From Okibacterium fritillariae (GTDB taxonomy: Bacteria; Actinomycetota; Actinomycetes; Actinomycetales; Microbacteriaceae), in contig NZ_FUZP01000001.1 in NCBI RefSeq assembly GCF_900167575.1, forward strand, positions 620,001 to 684,000: a stretch of DNA of 64,000 nucleotides, given 5' to 3'. The translations under genes and the position numbers were made by a program. A model generated the notes under the pieces. It saw only the letters and a list, made by a program, of their open reading frames with translations. It made no database searches and was not told where the DNA came from. This document shows, piece after piece, positions 43,336 through 51,925 of the stretch (position 1 is its first letter; every line of letters begins with the position of its first letter).

Positions 43336-44283
43336 ATGACCGCACAACACACTCGTCTCGGCAGCTCCGACCTGGCCGTCTTCCCGCTCTCGCTCGGCGG
43401 CAACGTGTTCGGCTGGACCGCCGACCGCGACACCTCGTTCGACGTGCTCGACGCCTATGTGGCCGGCGGCGGCAACTTCGTCGACACGGCCGATGTCTAT
43501 TCGCAGTGGATCCCGGGCAACTCGGGTGGCGAGTCCGAGCGCATCATCGGCGAGTGGATGTCGGCGCGCCACGCCCGCGAAGACGTCGTCGTCGCCACCA
43601 AGGTGGGCAGCCTGGCCGAGCGCAAGGGTCTCGGTGGTGACAACATCCGCGCCGCCGTCGACGAGTCGCTCGAGCGTCTCGGAACCGACTACATCGACCT
43701 CTACTACGCGCACATCGACGACGACGAGACGCCCATCGAGGAGCGCATCGAAGCACTCTCGGGTCTCGTGGATGCCGGCAAGATCCGTTACATCGGCCTG
43801 TCCAACTATTCGGCGGCCCGCATCGACGAGTGGTTCGAGGTGACCGAGCGCGAGGGGTTCCACAAGGCGGTCGCGTTGCAGCCGCACTACAACCTCGTGG
43901 AGCGCGGCTTCGAGAACGAGACCCGTCAGGCCGCCGCGCGCGCGGGACTCGCCGTGGTGCCCTACTTCGCGCTCGCGTCGGGCTTCCTCACGGGTAAGTA
44001 CCGCGACGGGGCGGATGTCGACAGCCAGCGCGCCCAGGGTGCGTCGGCCTACCTCGACGACCGTGGCCGCCATGTGCTCGAGGTCCTCGACCAGACCGCC
44101 GCCGCGCACGACGCGTCGGTCGCTTCTGTCTCGCTCGCCTGGTTGCGCCAGCAGCCCACGGTCGTCGCGCCCATCGCGAGCGCCCGCACGGTCGAGCAGC
44201 TGCCCGACCTGCTCGCCTCGGCCGAACTCACCCTCACCGAAGCCGAACTCGCCCAGCTCGACAAGGCCTCCGCCGCTTCCTAA
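43336..44283 (+). CDS. Aldo/keto reductase
   Basis: 315 residues; TTGGAGGAACGC precedes the ATG. AKR family blocks: LGSSDLAVFPLSLGGNVFGWT, NFVDTADVYSQW (catalytic Asp, Tyr), VVVATKVG (Lys), DLYYAHIDDD (His), YIGLSNYSAARI, VPYFALASGFLTGKYR and VVAPIASARTVEQL for NADPH. Similar to AKR11/YhdN-like enzymes; substrate unknown. Convergent with the RibD-like gene across 5 bp. Confidence 0.93.
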   Translation: MTAQHTRLGSSDLAVFPLSLGGNVFGWTADRDTSFDVLDAYVAGGGNFVDTADVYSQWIPGNSGGESERIIGEWMSARHAREDVVVATKVGSLAERKGLGGDNIRAAVDESLERLGTDYIDLYYAHIDDDETPIEERIEALSGLVDAGKIRYIGLSNYSAARIDEWFEVTEREGFHKAVALQPHYNLVERGFENETRQAAARAGLAVVPYFALASGFLTGKYRDGADVDSQRAQGASAYLDDRGRHVLEVLDQTAAAHDASVASVSLAWLRQQPTVVAPIASARTVEQLPDLLASAELTLTEAELAQLDKASAAS

Positions 44284-44288
44284 TCGAA

Positions 44289-44828
44289 CTACTTCAGGCC
44301 GTAGGTGAGGAGGGCGTTGCCGACCGACGTGATGCGCGACTTCTGCAGGACGAGGCGCGTGGTCGGGTCGGTCGGCTCGAAGAAGTGGCGACCCGATCCG
44401 GCGACGACCGGGTGGGTCATGAGGGTGAGCGAGTCGATGAGACCCGCGAAGAACAGCTGGCGAACGATCGAGACGCTGCCGCACACGCTGATCTCGCCGC
44501 CCGGCGTCTCTTTCAGGTCGGCGACGAACTCCTCGAGCGGCTTGTCCATGAGCGACGCGTTGTTCCACGACAGCTCGCCCGTGAGCGTGCGCGAGGCGAC
44601 GAACTTCTCGACCGGGTTGATGAACTCGGCGAACGGGTCGGTCGCGGTCGGCCAATACTCCGACCACTGCTCGTAGCCGACGCGGCCGATGAGCACGGTG
44701 TCGACGCGCGACATCATGTCGGTCATCTCCTCGCCGAGCTCGGCGTCGAACGAGTCGAATTGCCACAGGTTGGGCGCTTCGACAACGCCGTCGATGCTGT
44801 GAAAGAGTCCTGCCGTCAGTTTTCGCAC
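44289..44828 (-). CDS. RibD C-terminal / dihydrofolate reductase-like protein
   Basis: 179 residues from a GTG at 44828 (TTGGAGG seven bases upstream). RKLTAGLFHSIDGVVEAPNLWQF, then SRVDTVLIGRVGYEQWSEYWP and GEISVCGSVSIVRQLFFAGLIDSLTLMTHPVVAGSGRHFF are the RibD_C fold typical of YyaP/YwjB-like reductases. NADPH-dependent reduction is expected; substrate unknown. Confidence 0.9.
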   Translation of the reverse strand: MRKLTAGLFHSIDGVVEAPNLWQFDSFDAELGEEMTDMMSRVDTVLIGRVGYEQWSEYWPTATDPFAEFINPVEKFVASRTLTGELSWNNASLMDKPLEEFVADLKETPGGEISVCGSVSIVRQLFFAGLIDSLTLMTHPVVAGSGRHFFEPTDPTTRLVLQKSRITSVGNALLTYGLK

Positions 44829-45042
44829 TGCGAGCCTCCAAGAGGGTGAGGAGCCGCGTTCCGGCCCGATGCCTCGAAGCGTACTGCGGCGGTGGATGGG
44901 CCGCACCTGGCAGTTCTGAGCAGGCCCGCAGCATCCGCGTCATCGAGCGCGACACACCGCGACACGCCACGATCGCGCGGCCGTCACACGCCCGCACACG
45001 CCCGAAATCTGCCCGCAACATGAGCCGGTCTATGCTCGGTCC

Positions 45043-46818
45043 ATGGCGGATCTCTTCGATGGATACGGCGCAACACTGGCGCCGCGCAGAACCCCGGGTG
45101 GCGACCTCCCGTGGGACGAAATGTTCGGCGAGCCCCTCATGCACGGCGACCATGCGCCGTCTCGTGAGTCCTACAAGGACATCTATTCGGCGCTCGCCAA
45201 GATGACCCAGGAAGAGCTGCGCGGACGCACGGAAGCGCTCGCGAGCTCTTATCTCGCGCAGGGCGTCACGTTCGACTTCGCGGGCGAGGAGCGGCCCTTC
45301 CCGCTCGACGCCGTGCCCCGCGTCATCGAACAGGATGAATGGGTCACCATCGAGGCCGGCATCAAGCAGCGCGTGCGCACCCTCGAAGCGTTCCTCGCCG
45401 ACGTCTACGGCCGCCAGAACGCCGTGCGCGACCGCGTCATCCCGGCCGGGCTCATCTCTTCGTCGTCGCATTTCCACCGCCAGGCGGCCGGCATCACGAG
45501 CGCCAACAACGTGCGCATCCAGGTGTCGGGCATCGACCTCATCCGGGATGAGCACGGCAAGATGCGCGTGCTCGAGGACAATGTGCGCGTGCCATCCGGT
45601 GTCAGCTATGTCATCTCGAACCGCCGGGTCATGGCGCAGACGCTGCCCGAGCTTTTCCTCTCGATGCGCGTGCGCCCCGTCGGCGACTACCCCAACAAGC
45701 TTCTGCAGGCCCTGCGCGCGAGCGCGCCGCACGGCATCGACGACCCCAATGTCGTCGTGCTCACGCCCGGTGTCTACAACTCGGCCTACTTCGAGCACAC
45801 ACTGCTCGCGCGGTTGATGGGTGTCGAGCTCGTCGAGGGCCGCGACCTGTTCTGCTCGGGCGGCCGCGTGTTCATGCGCACGACGAGCGGCCCGCAGCGC
45901 GTGGATGTCATCTACCGCCGCGTCGACGACGAGTTCCTCGACCCGCTGCAGTTCCGCGCCGACTCGATGCTCGGATCGCCGGGCCTCATGTTGGCGGCGC
46001 GCCTCGGCAACGTGACGATCGCCAACGCCGTGGGCAACGGTGTGGCCGATGACAAGCTCGTCTACACCTACATGCCCGACCTGACGCGCTACTACCTGGG
46101 CGAAGAGCCCATCCTCCCCAACGTCGACACCTGGCGCCTCGAAGAACCGGGCGCGCTCGAAGAGGTGCTCGACCGGCTCGACGAACTCGTCGTGAAACCC
46201 GTCGACGGTTCGGGCGGCAAGGGCCTTGTCGTGGGCCCGGATGCCTCCAAAGAGGAACTCGCCCAGCTGCGGACGCGCCTCATCGCCGACCCCCGCGGCT
46301 GGATCGCGCAACCCGTCGTCATGCTGTCCACCATCCCCACCCTCGTCGAGGACGGCATGCGGCCGCGGCACGCCGACCTGCGGCCCTTCGCCGTGAACGA
46401 CGGCAACGACATCTGGGTGCTGCCGGGCGGTCTCACGCGCGTGGCGCTCCCCGAGGGGCAGCTGGTCGTCAACTCGAGCCAGGGCGGCGGGTCGAAGGAC
46501 ACGTGGGTCGTGGGGCAGCCGGCGGGCACGCAGCCGTCCGAGGTCGCCGAGCACGACATCCAGGGACTCGTGGCCGATCAGGCGACGGCCACCCAGGCCA
46601 TCCCGATCATCTACGACGAGAAACCGAGCCCCGAGCATTCGCCGCACGACGGGCCGAAGAACCAGGACCAGCAGGAGCAGCAGCAACAGCAGCGCGTCCC
46701 GCCCGGGAAACCCGCGCGGGCCGAGAAAGCGCCCGTGCCCGCATCCGCACCCGCATCCGCGACGGCAGGCGCTCCCACGACGACCGACACCGACCGGGAA
46801 GCGGGTGCCCCATGCTGA
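45043..46818 (+). CDS. Circularly permuted ATP-grasp type 2 protein
   Basis: 591 residues. The permuted ATP-grasp family (PF14403/DUF407) is shown by DVYGRQNAVRDRVIPAGLISSS, RVLEDNVRVPSGVSYVISNR, DVIYRRVDDEFLDP, VGNGVADDKLVYTYMPD and the lysine-bearing VVKPVDGSGGKGLVVGP. Such enzymes are thought to make amide or peptide bonds. A non-catalytic tail from about 535 is Gln/Pro/Ala-rich. First gene of a tight cassette: its stop overlaps the alpha-E gene by 7 bp. Context predicts formation of a small peptide or amide product later cut or cross-linked by the transglutaminase-like partner. Confidence 0.92.
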   Translation: MADLFDGYGATLAPRRTPGGDLPWDEMFGEPLMHGDHAPSRESYKDIYSALAKMTQEELRGRTEALASSYLAQGVTFDFAGEERPFPLDAVPRVIEQDEWVTIEAGIKQRVRTLEAFLADVYGRQNAVRDRVIPAGLISSSSHFHRQAAGITSANNVRIQVSGIDLIRDEHGKMRVLEDNVRVPSGVSYVISNRRVMAQTLPELFLSMRVRPVGDYPNKLLQALRASAPHGIDDPNVVVLTPGVYNSAYFEHTLLARLMGVELVEGRDLFCSGGRVFMRTTSGPQRVDVIYRRVDDEFLDPLQFRADSMLGSPGLMLAARLGNVTIANAVGNGVADDKLVYTYMPDLTRYYLGEEPILPNVDTWRLEEPGALEEVLDRLDELVVKPVDGSGGKGLVVGPDASKEELAQLRTRLIADPRGWIAQPVVMLSTIPTLVEDGMRPRHADLRPFAVNDGNDIWVLPGGLTRVALPEGQLVVNSSQGGGSKDTWVVGQPAGTQPSEVAEHDIQGLVADQATATQAIPIIYDEKPSPEHSPHDGPKNQDQQEQQQQQRVPPGKPARAEKAPVPASAPASATAGAPTTTDTDREAGAPC

Positions 46819-47741
46819 GCCGCATCGCCGAGAGCCTCTTCTGGATCGGCCGCTACATCGAACGCGCCGACGGCACCGCCCGCATCCTCGACGTGCACCT
46901 GCAGCTGCTGCTCGAGGACCCGTGGATCGACGAGGACTCGGCCTGCCGGTCGCTGCTCTCTGTCATGGGCAGCGTCGCACCGGAGACGGGCGGCCTGACG
47001 CGCGCCGACGTTCTGCAGCAGCTCGCCGTCGACCGCACGCAGCCCGCCTCCATCGCCTACTCGTTGAGCGCCGCCCGCGAGAACGCCCGCCGCGCCCGCG
47101 AGATCGTGTCGACCGAGCTGTGGGAATGCCTCAACACCACGAGTGCGCGCATGCCGAGGCGTCTGCCGAGCGACAAGGTGCACGACTTCTTCGGATGGGT
47201 GCGCGAACGCTCGGCGCTCGCCGTCGGTGTTGTCGACTCGGCCACGAGCCGCGACGACGCCTGGCAGTTCTTCACGCTCGGCCGCAGCATCGAACGGGCG
47301 GATATGACGGCCCGGCTTCTGGCCACGCGCTCGCTGACCGAGGCATCCGGGCCCAGCTGGACGACCATCCTGCGGTCGTGTGGCGCCTACGAGGCCTACC
47401 TGCGCACCTATCGGGGCGTGCCGTCGGCGCGCAACGCCGCCGAGTTCCTGCTGCTCGACCGCCTGTTCCCGCGCTCCATCGTGTTCGCCATCGCGCGCGC
47501 CGAAGAGTGCATCCAGGCCGTCGAGCCGCGCACCGACCGCATGGGCGTCTCGGGCAACGCGCAGCGCCTGCTCGGCCAGATCCGCAGCGAACTGGAGTAC
47601 ACACCCGTCGCGGATGTGCTGGCCGACCTGCCGCGCTACATGGACAGCGTGCAACGCGCGACGATGGAGACCTCGGAGGCGGTGCGCGAGCGGTTCTTCC
47701 CCACGCACGCCGAGCCGAGTTGGATCGGGGAGAACTCATGA
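46812..47741 (+). CDS. Alpha-E domain protein (DUF403)
   Basis: 309 residues, all-helical. MLSRIAESLFWIGRYIERADGTARILDVHLQLLLEDPW is the alpha-E signature; ENARRAREIVSTELWECLN and FFTLGRSIERADMTARLLATR repeat its helix pattern. The family has no known enzymatic activity and always travels with the permuted ATP-grasp and transglutaminase-like partners. The start overlaps the previous stop by 7 bp and its stop overlaps the next start (ATGA). Confidence 0.92.
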   Translation: MLSRIAESLFWIGRYIERADGTARILDVHLQLLLEDPWIDEDSACRSLLSVMGSVAPETGGLTRADVLQQLAVDRTQPASIAYSLSAARENARRAREIVSTELWECLNTTSARMPRRLPSDKVHDFFGWVRERSALAVGVVDSATSRDDAWQFFTLGRSIERADMTARLLATRSLTEASGPSWTTILRSCGAYEAYLRTYRGVPSARNAAEFLLLDRLFPRSIVFAIARAEECIQAVEPRTDRMGVSGNAQRLLGQIRSELEYTPVADVLADLPRYMDSVQRATMETSEAVRERFFPTHAEPSWIGENS

Positions 47742-48583
47742 AACGCCTGCGCATCGTGCACAAGACGGGCTTCAGCTATCAGGGGCAGGTCAAGGCGTCC
47801 TATAACGAGGCGCGCATGCTGCCCTCGACGACCGACGGTCAGTTCGTGTTGTCGTCGACCATCGAGATCCAGCCGACGGCATCCCAGCACGCCTATGTCG
47901 ACTATTTCGGCACGCGCGTGACGGCCTTCGAGCTGCTGACACCGCACCAGGAGCTGTCGCTGCAGGCGTCGAGTCTCGTCGAGGTGCGGCCGCGGGCGCA
48001 CGCCGAGGCGTCGACGAGCTGGGACGATCTGCCGGGCATCGCGGGGCTGCGCCTCGAGACGCAGGAGCAGACCGCCCAGACGCGGCGCACCGAGCCGTCC
48101 GAAGATCTCATGGAATTGGCGCGCGATATCGCCGAGAAGCACGACAACCCGTGCGAGGCGGCCTCTGAGATCGCGCGCACGATCGGCGAGCAGATGGAGT
48201 ACGTGCAGGGCGTGACGAGTGTGCACACGAGCGCCGCCGAGGCGTGGGCCGACCGTCGCGGCGTGTGCCAGGACATCACGCATATCGTGCTGGGGGCGTT
48301 GCGCTCGGTGGGCATTCCCGCGCGCTATGTGTCGGGCTATCTGCATCCGAAACCGAATGCCGAGATCGGCGAGACCGTGGTGGGCGAATCGCACGCGTGG
48401 GTCGAATGGTTCTGCGGGTCGTGGCACGGCTTCGACCCGACGAACATGCTCGACATCGGCGACCGCCACGTGCTGGTGGGCCGGGGCCGCGACTATCAGG
48501 ATGTCGCGCCGCTGCGTGGCGTCTACGCGGGCCCGTTCCGCTCCTCGCTGTTCGTGTCGGTCGAGATCACGCGCGAGGCCTGA
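47738..48583 (+). CDS. Transglutaminase-like protease family protein
   Basis: 281 residues. The N-terminal beta domain (KRLRIVHKTGFSYQGQVKASYNEARMLP) is typical of the Bact_transglu_N family; the core has RRGVCQDITHI (Cys), VGESHAWVEWFC (His) and WHGFDPTN (Asp), so the catalytic triad is complete. Predicted peptidase or amide-exchange enzyme, cytoplasmic because no signal peptide is present. Third gene of the ATP-grasp/alpha-E cassette, coupled by ATGA. Confidence 0.92.
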   Translation: MKRLRIVHKTGFSYQGQVKASYNEARMLPSTTDGQFVLSSTIEIQPTASQHAYVDYFGTRVTAFELLTPHQELSLQASSLVEVRPRAHAEASTSWDDLPGIAGLRLETQEQTAQTRRTEPSEDLMELARDIAEKHDNPCEAASEIARTIGEQMEYVQGVTSVHTSAAEAWADRRGVCQDITHIVLGALRSVGIPARYVSGYLHPKPNAEIGETVVGESHAWVEWFCGSWHGFDPTNMLDIGDRHVLVGRGRDYQDVAPLRGVYAGPFRSSLFVSVEITREA

Positions 48584-48657
48584 CCCCCGCGAGAACGCGA
48601 CGGGGATAGACGTAGGGCGCCCGGGTGTGGTTCGCTCGGGGGAACGAGGGGAAGACC

Positions 48658-49050
48658 ATGGCACGCGTGATGATCGTCGAGGATGACGCCGACCTGCTGC
48701 GGTTGCTCGCCATTCGCCTGCGCAAGGCCGGGCACGACGTGGTGGAAGAGGCGGATAGCTCGATCGCCCTCGACCTGATGCGGCTCGATCGACCCGATGC
48801 GGTCATCCTCGACTGGATGATGCCGCTGCTGTCCGGTGTCGAACTCAGCCGCCAGATACGCCAGGAGCCCGGGCTCGAACGCGTGCCCGTGCTGATGCTG
48901 ACGGCCAAGAGTTCGGCCGAGGATGCCGAAGAGGCGCAACGAGCGGGCGTGGACGCGTTCCTGTCGAAGCCGTGCTCGGCGGCCGAGCTGCTGCATCGGC
49001 TCGAAGCGGTGATCGAGGCGAAGGCCCGCCTGCGCGACTTTTCGGCCTAG
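48658..49050 (+). CDS. Receiver-only response regulator
   Basis: 130 residues, a single CheY-like receiver: VEDDADLLRLL (acidic pocket), AVILDWMMPLLSG with the phospho-acceptor Asp52, VLMLTAKSS (Thr) and FLSKPCSAAEL (Lys). No output domain. It lies 74 bp after the transglutaminase gene on the same strand, with no kinase nearby, so its partner is encoded elsewhere. A role with the ATP-grasp cassette is inferred from position only. Confidence 0.88.
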   Translation: MARVMIVEDDADLLRLLAIRLRKAGHDVVEEADSSIALDLMRLDRPDAVILDWMMPLLSGVELSRQIRQEPGLERVPVLMLTAKSSAEDAEEAQRAGVDAFLSKPCSAAELLHRLEAVIEAKARLRDFSA

Positions 49051-49113
49051 CTCGCTGCGAACGGCGAATCGCGAACCGCGAACCCGAGTTTCGACGAGGA
49101 AAAAGCCAGAGTA

Positions 49114-49269
49114 AGGGGGTAGCCGGACCCGAACCAGCTACCCCCTCAGGCAGGCCCACCCGTCCGATCGGCGTCCGGGCATTCTCCGATAATGCCTAAG
49201 CGACAGGACTCTGGGTGGGGGGCCTTTCGAGACATAACTTACGCGAGCCGCGCCCCCCGGAGGAGGGGC
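49114..49269. ncRNA. Structured intergenic region, possible small RNA or leader
   Basis: In the 310-bp gap between the response regulator and the hydrolase no gene is seen, but several helices are. AGGGGGTAGC (49114-49123) pairs with GCTACCCCCT (49137-49146). CCCACCC (49155-49161) pairs with GGGTGGG (49213-49219) and encloses GGCATT/AATGCC (49178-49183/49191-49196). GCCCC/GGGGC lie at 49252-49256/49265-49269. On the minus strand the first hairpin grows to 12 bp with a UUCGGGU loop, like a tRNA T-arm stacked on an acceptor. Strand and function unknown; it could be a terminator plus a leader, or a small RNA. Confidence 0.35.
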
Positions 49270-49360
49270 TTGACGAAAGAAAACCCCCGGGGTAAAGCTG
49301 CGGGCGACACCCGTGTATGGGCGGGAAAAGAGCCGCCATCGACATCCGCGGGTCTACTGT

Positions 49361-50245
49361 GTGAAGGTGAGCCCGAACTCATCCTCGCCCCGCCCCACGG
49401 GGCCGGCGACACCCGAGACCTTCACCCTGCGCGACGCCGACGACGTGGAGGTGTTCTTCTACGTGTGGCGGGCCGAAAGGCCGCGTGCCATCATCCACGT
49501 GTCGCACGGCGCCGGCGATCACGCGCGGCGCTACGACGAGTTGGCGCGGCACCTGGTCGACGCCGGCTACACCGTGGTGGCCGACGACCATCGTGGGCAC
49601 GGTCAGACGGGGCTCGGCCACCTCGGACTCTCGCATCTCGGGCCCGGAACCACTCAGGCGGCCACCCGATCGGTGCAGGCCGTCGGCGAGCGCATCCGTG
49701 CCGAGAACCCCGGTGTTCCCCTCGTCATGATCGGCCACAGCTGGGGCTCGCTCATGGCTCAGAAGATCGCGAGCACCACCGACATCTACGACGCCTTCGT
49801 GCTCTCGGGCACGTCGCTCGCCCTGCCGGGCGTGTTGAACGGCGGAGACCTGAACAAGCGGTGGCGCGGCCCCGACGCCACGGGCCTCGAATGGTTGAGC
49901 CGCGACCCGGCCGCGCGCGATCGTTTCGCGGCCGACCCGCTCACGTTCGACATCGCCGTCACACCCGTATGGACGCTGCGCCAGGCGCTCGCGTTCCTCG
50001 GCCGGCCCGCCAAGAAGATGTCGCCGACGTTGCCCGTGCTCATCCAGGGTGGTTCGGATGATTCGCTCGGCGGAACGCGCGGCATGACCCTGCTGCAGAA
50101 GGCCTACCAGCGCCGTGCGGGGCTCTCCGATGTGACGCTCATGGTCTATCCCGGGGCGCGCCACGAGATCTACAACGAGACGAACAAGCTCGACATCATC
50201 CGCGATCTCATCGGGTGGCTCGACGCCCGGTTCCCGCGCGCATGA
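49361..50245 (+). CDS. Alpha/beta hydrolase (lysophospholipase-like)
   Basis: 294 residues from the GTG at 49361 (a GTG six bases later is also possible; no strong Shine-Dalgarno). IHVSHGAGDHARRYDELARHLVDAGYTVVADDHRGHG is the Hydrolase_4/serine aminopeptidase start; MIGHSWGSLMAQ holds the nucleophile Ser, and YPGARHEIYNE the catalytic His. Monoacylglycerol lipase/esterase-like. Its stop overlaps the start of the carboxylesterase gene (ATGA). Confidence 0.9.
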   Translation: MKVSPNSSSPRPTGPATPETFTLRDADDVEVFFYVWRAERPRAIIHVSHGAGDHARRYDELARHLVDAGYTVVADDHRGHGQTGLGHLGLSHLGPGTTQAATRSVQAVGERIRAENPGVPLVMIGHSWGSLMAQKIASTTDIYDAFVLSGTSLALPGVLNGGDLNKRWRGPDATGLEWLSRDPAARDRFAADPLTFDIAVTPVWTLRQALAFLGRPAKKMSPTLPVLIQGGSDDSLGGTRGMTLLQKAYQRRAGLSDVTLMVYPGARHEIYNETNKLDIIRDLIGWLDARFPRA

Positions 50246-51861
50246 ACTACGTCGTCGAAACCGCATCCGGGCGCCTGCTCGGCGAGTCTGCGGGACCGGT
50301 GTCGGTGTGGCGCGGGATCCCTTTCGCCGCGCCGCCCGTGGGCGAGTTGCGTGGTCGTGCGCCGCAGCCGGTGACACCGTGGGGCGGCGTGCGAGACGCT
50401 ACGCGGTTCGGTTTCATCGCCCCTCAGGACGATAAGCGCACCTCGGGCATCATGACCAAGGCGGGCGGGCCCGAACAGAACGAGGACTGCCTGAACCTCA
50501 ACGTGTGGTCGCCGGGTGCGCCCTCGAGCGTCGGCGGGCGGCCGCTGCGTCCGGTGCTCGTATGGTTCCATGGTGGGGCCAACGTCTCGGGTGCGTCCTC
50601 GGTGCCGGACTACGACGGTGCGTCGCTGTCGGCGCGCGGCGACCTCGTGGTCGTCACCGCCAACTACCGCCTGGGCGCGCTCGGTTTCGGTGACTTCTCG
50701 TCGTTCGGCCGCGGTGCTAGCCGCGCCGGCCGCTCCGGGCTCGCGGGCCGTGACGGTTTCGACAGCAATGTGGCCCTGCGCGACGCCGTGGCCGCGCTCG
50801 AGTGGGTGCGTGTCAACATCGCGGCCTTCGGCGGCGACCCCACCCGGGTCACGATCATGGGCGAATCGGCGGGAGCGGCGATGGTCACAACGCTGCTGGC
50901 CACGCCCGCGGCCGCCGGTCTCTTCCGTGGGGCCATCGCCGAGAGCCCGCCCGTCACCACCGTCTATGGGCGTGAACGGTCGGCGGCCCGGGCCCGCGAG
51001 ATCCTCGACGAGCTCGGCATCGAGACGTCCGAGGTGGCCCGCCTGCGTGAGGTTCCCACGTCGCTCATCGTGCGGGCGTCATCGGCCGTCCTCGCCCGCA
51101 ACGCGCGCGATCGCCCCGGCACCTTGGCTTTCGGACAGGTGGTCGACGGGTCCTATCTGCCCCAGCATCCGCTCGACGCCTTCGAGAGTGGTCGCACGCA
51201 CGCGGTGCCGCTCCTCATCGGCACGAACGACGACGAATCGACACTGTTCAAGCGCGCCGACCCGCCCCTCTTGCCGACATCGGTCGACCTCATGATGAAG
51301 GCCCTCGAGAACGCGGATGACGTGAGCCGCCACAACATTCTCGGCACCTACCCCCGCCCCCACTCGTCGCGAGCGGCCCTCGACTTCGCCACCAACTGGA
51401 CCTTCCGGCAGCCTGTCTTGCGCGCCGCCGGCGGGCACGCCGCACACGCCGCCCGAGCCGCCTCCGACGCGGGCACCGGTGGCCGCGCCCGCCGCACGGT
51501 GCCGCGCGCTCACACGTTCGTCTACCAGTACGGTTTCGCCTCGCGCATCGAGCGGCTTCTCGGTCTGGGGGCCACCCACGGATCAGAAATCCCTCTCGTG
51601 TTCGGAACGCTCGGCGGGCCCATCGGAAAAGTTCTCGGTGTGCTGGGCCCGCGGCGCACCATCCGCCGGCTGTCGGCCGAGGTGCAGGATGCGTGGATCG
51701 CGTTCGTGCGCGCGGGCGACCCCGGCACGCCCGGCCACGCGTGGGCACCACACCACGGGGGCCGCTCGGTGCACCGTTTCACGGCCGACGGCGGGCACGA
51801 CGTGGCCGAACTCGAACCGGAGAAACGCGAAGCCTGGTCGACGCTCGTCTGGCCGCGGTGA
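50242..51861 (+). CDS. Type B carboxylesterase
   Basis: 539 residues from the ATG at 50242. Carboxylesterase/lipase family B: WRGIPFAAPPVGELR, NEDCLNLNVWSP, VWFHGGANVSG (oxyanion hole, with Ala-Asn in place of Gly-Phe), TIMGESAGAAM (Ser), GTNDDESTLF (acid) and ATHGSEIPLVFG (His). No signal peptide, so cytoplasmic. Co-transcribed with the preceding hydrolase; both would split ester bonds. A low-complexity Ala/Arg/Gly patch occurs about residues 395-425. Confidence 0.92.
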   Translation: MNYVVETASGRLLGESAGPVSVWRGIPFAAPPVGELRGRAPQPVTPWGGVRDATRFGFIAPQDDKRTSGIMTKAGGPEQNEDCLNLNVWSPGAPSSVGGRPLRPVLVWFHGGANVSGASSVPDYDGASLSARGDLVVVTANYRLGALGFGDFSSFGRGASRAGRSGLAGRDGFDSNVALRDAVAALEWVRVNIAAFGGDPTRVTIMGESAGAAMVTTLLATPAAAGLFRGAIAESPPVTTVYGRERSAARAREILDELGIETSEVARLREVPTSLIVRASSAVLARNARDRPGTLAFGQVVDGSYLPQHPLDAFESGRTHAVPLLIGTNDDESTLFKRADPPLLPTSVDLMMKALENADDVSRHNILGTYPRPHSSRAALDFATNWTFRQPVLRAAGGHAAHAARAASDAGTGGRARRTVPRAHTFVYQYGFASRIERLLGLGATHGSEIPLVFGTLGGPIGKVLGVLGPRRTIRRLSAEVQDAWIAFVRAGDPGTPGHAWAPHHGGRSVHRFTADGGHDVAELEPEKREAWSTLVWPR

Positions 51862-51925
51862 CGTGGCGTGATGCCGGGATGCGATTGCGGAGTGCGATTC
51901 CGGGGTGCGCCGTTAGGCTGGGCAT

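Noticed and set aside
43288-46686. 1132-codon open frame on the minus strand, and similar long frames at 57862-60606 (-) and 29949-32531 (+)
   Set aside because: They lie antisense to well-recognised genes (AKR/ATP-grasp, pgm/pheA, M14 peptidase), are Arg/Gly/Val-rich and match no family; they are a product of the high GC content.
49114-49146. tRNA gene on the minus strand
   Set aside because: Only acceptor and T-arm-like helices are present; no D-arm, anticodon arm or CCA-adjacent structure of proper spacing.
49252-49269. 6C small RNA (run of six C)
   Set aside because: The C-run is in a stem, not in two hairpin loops as in the known family.
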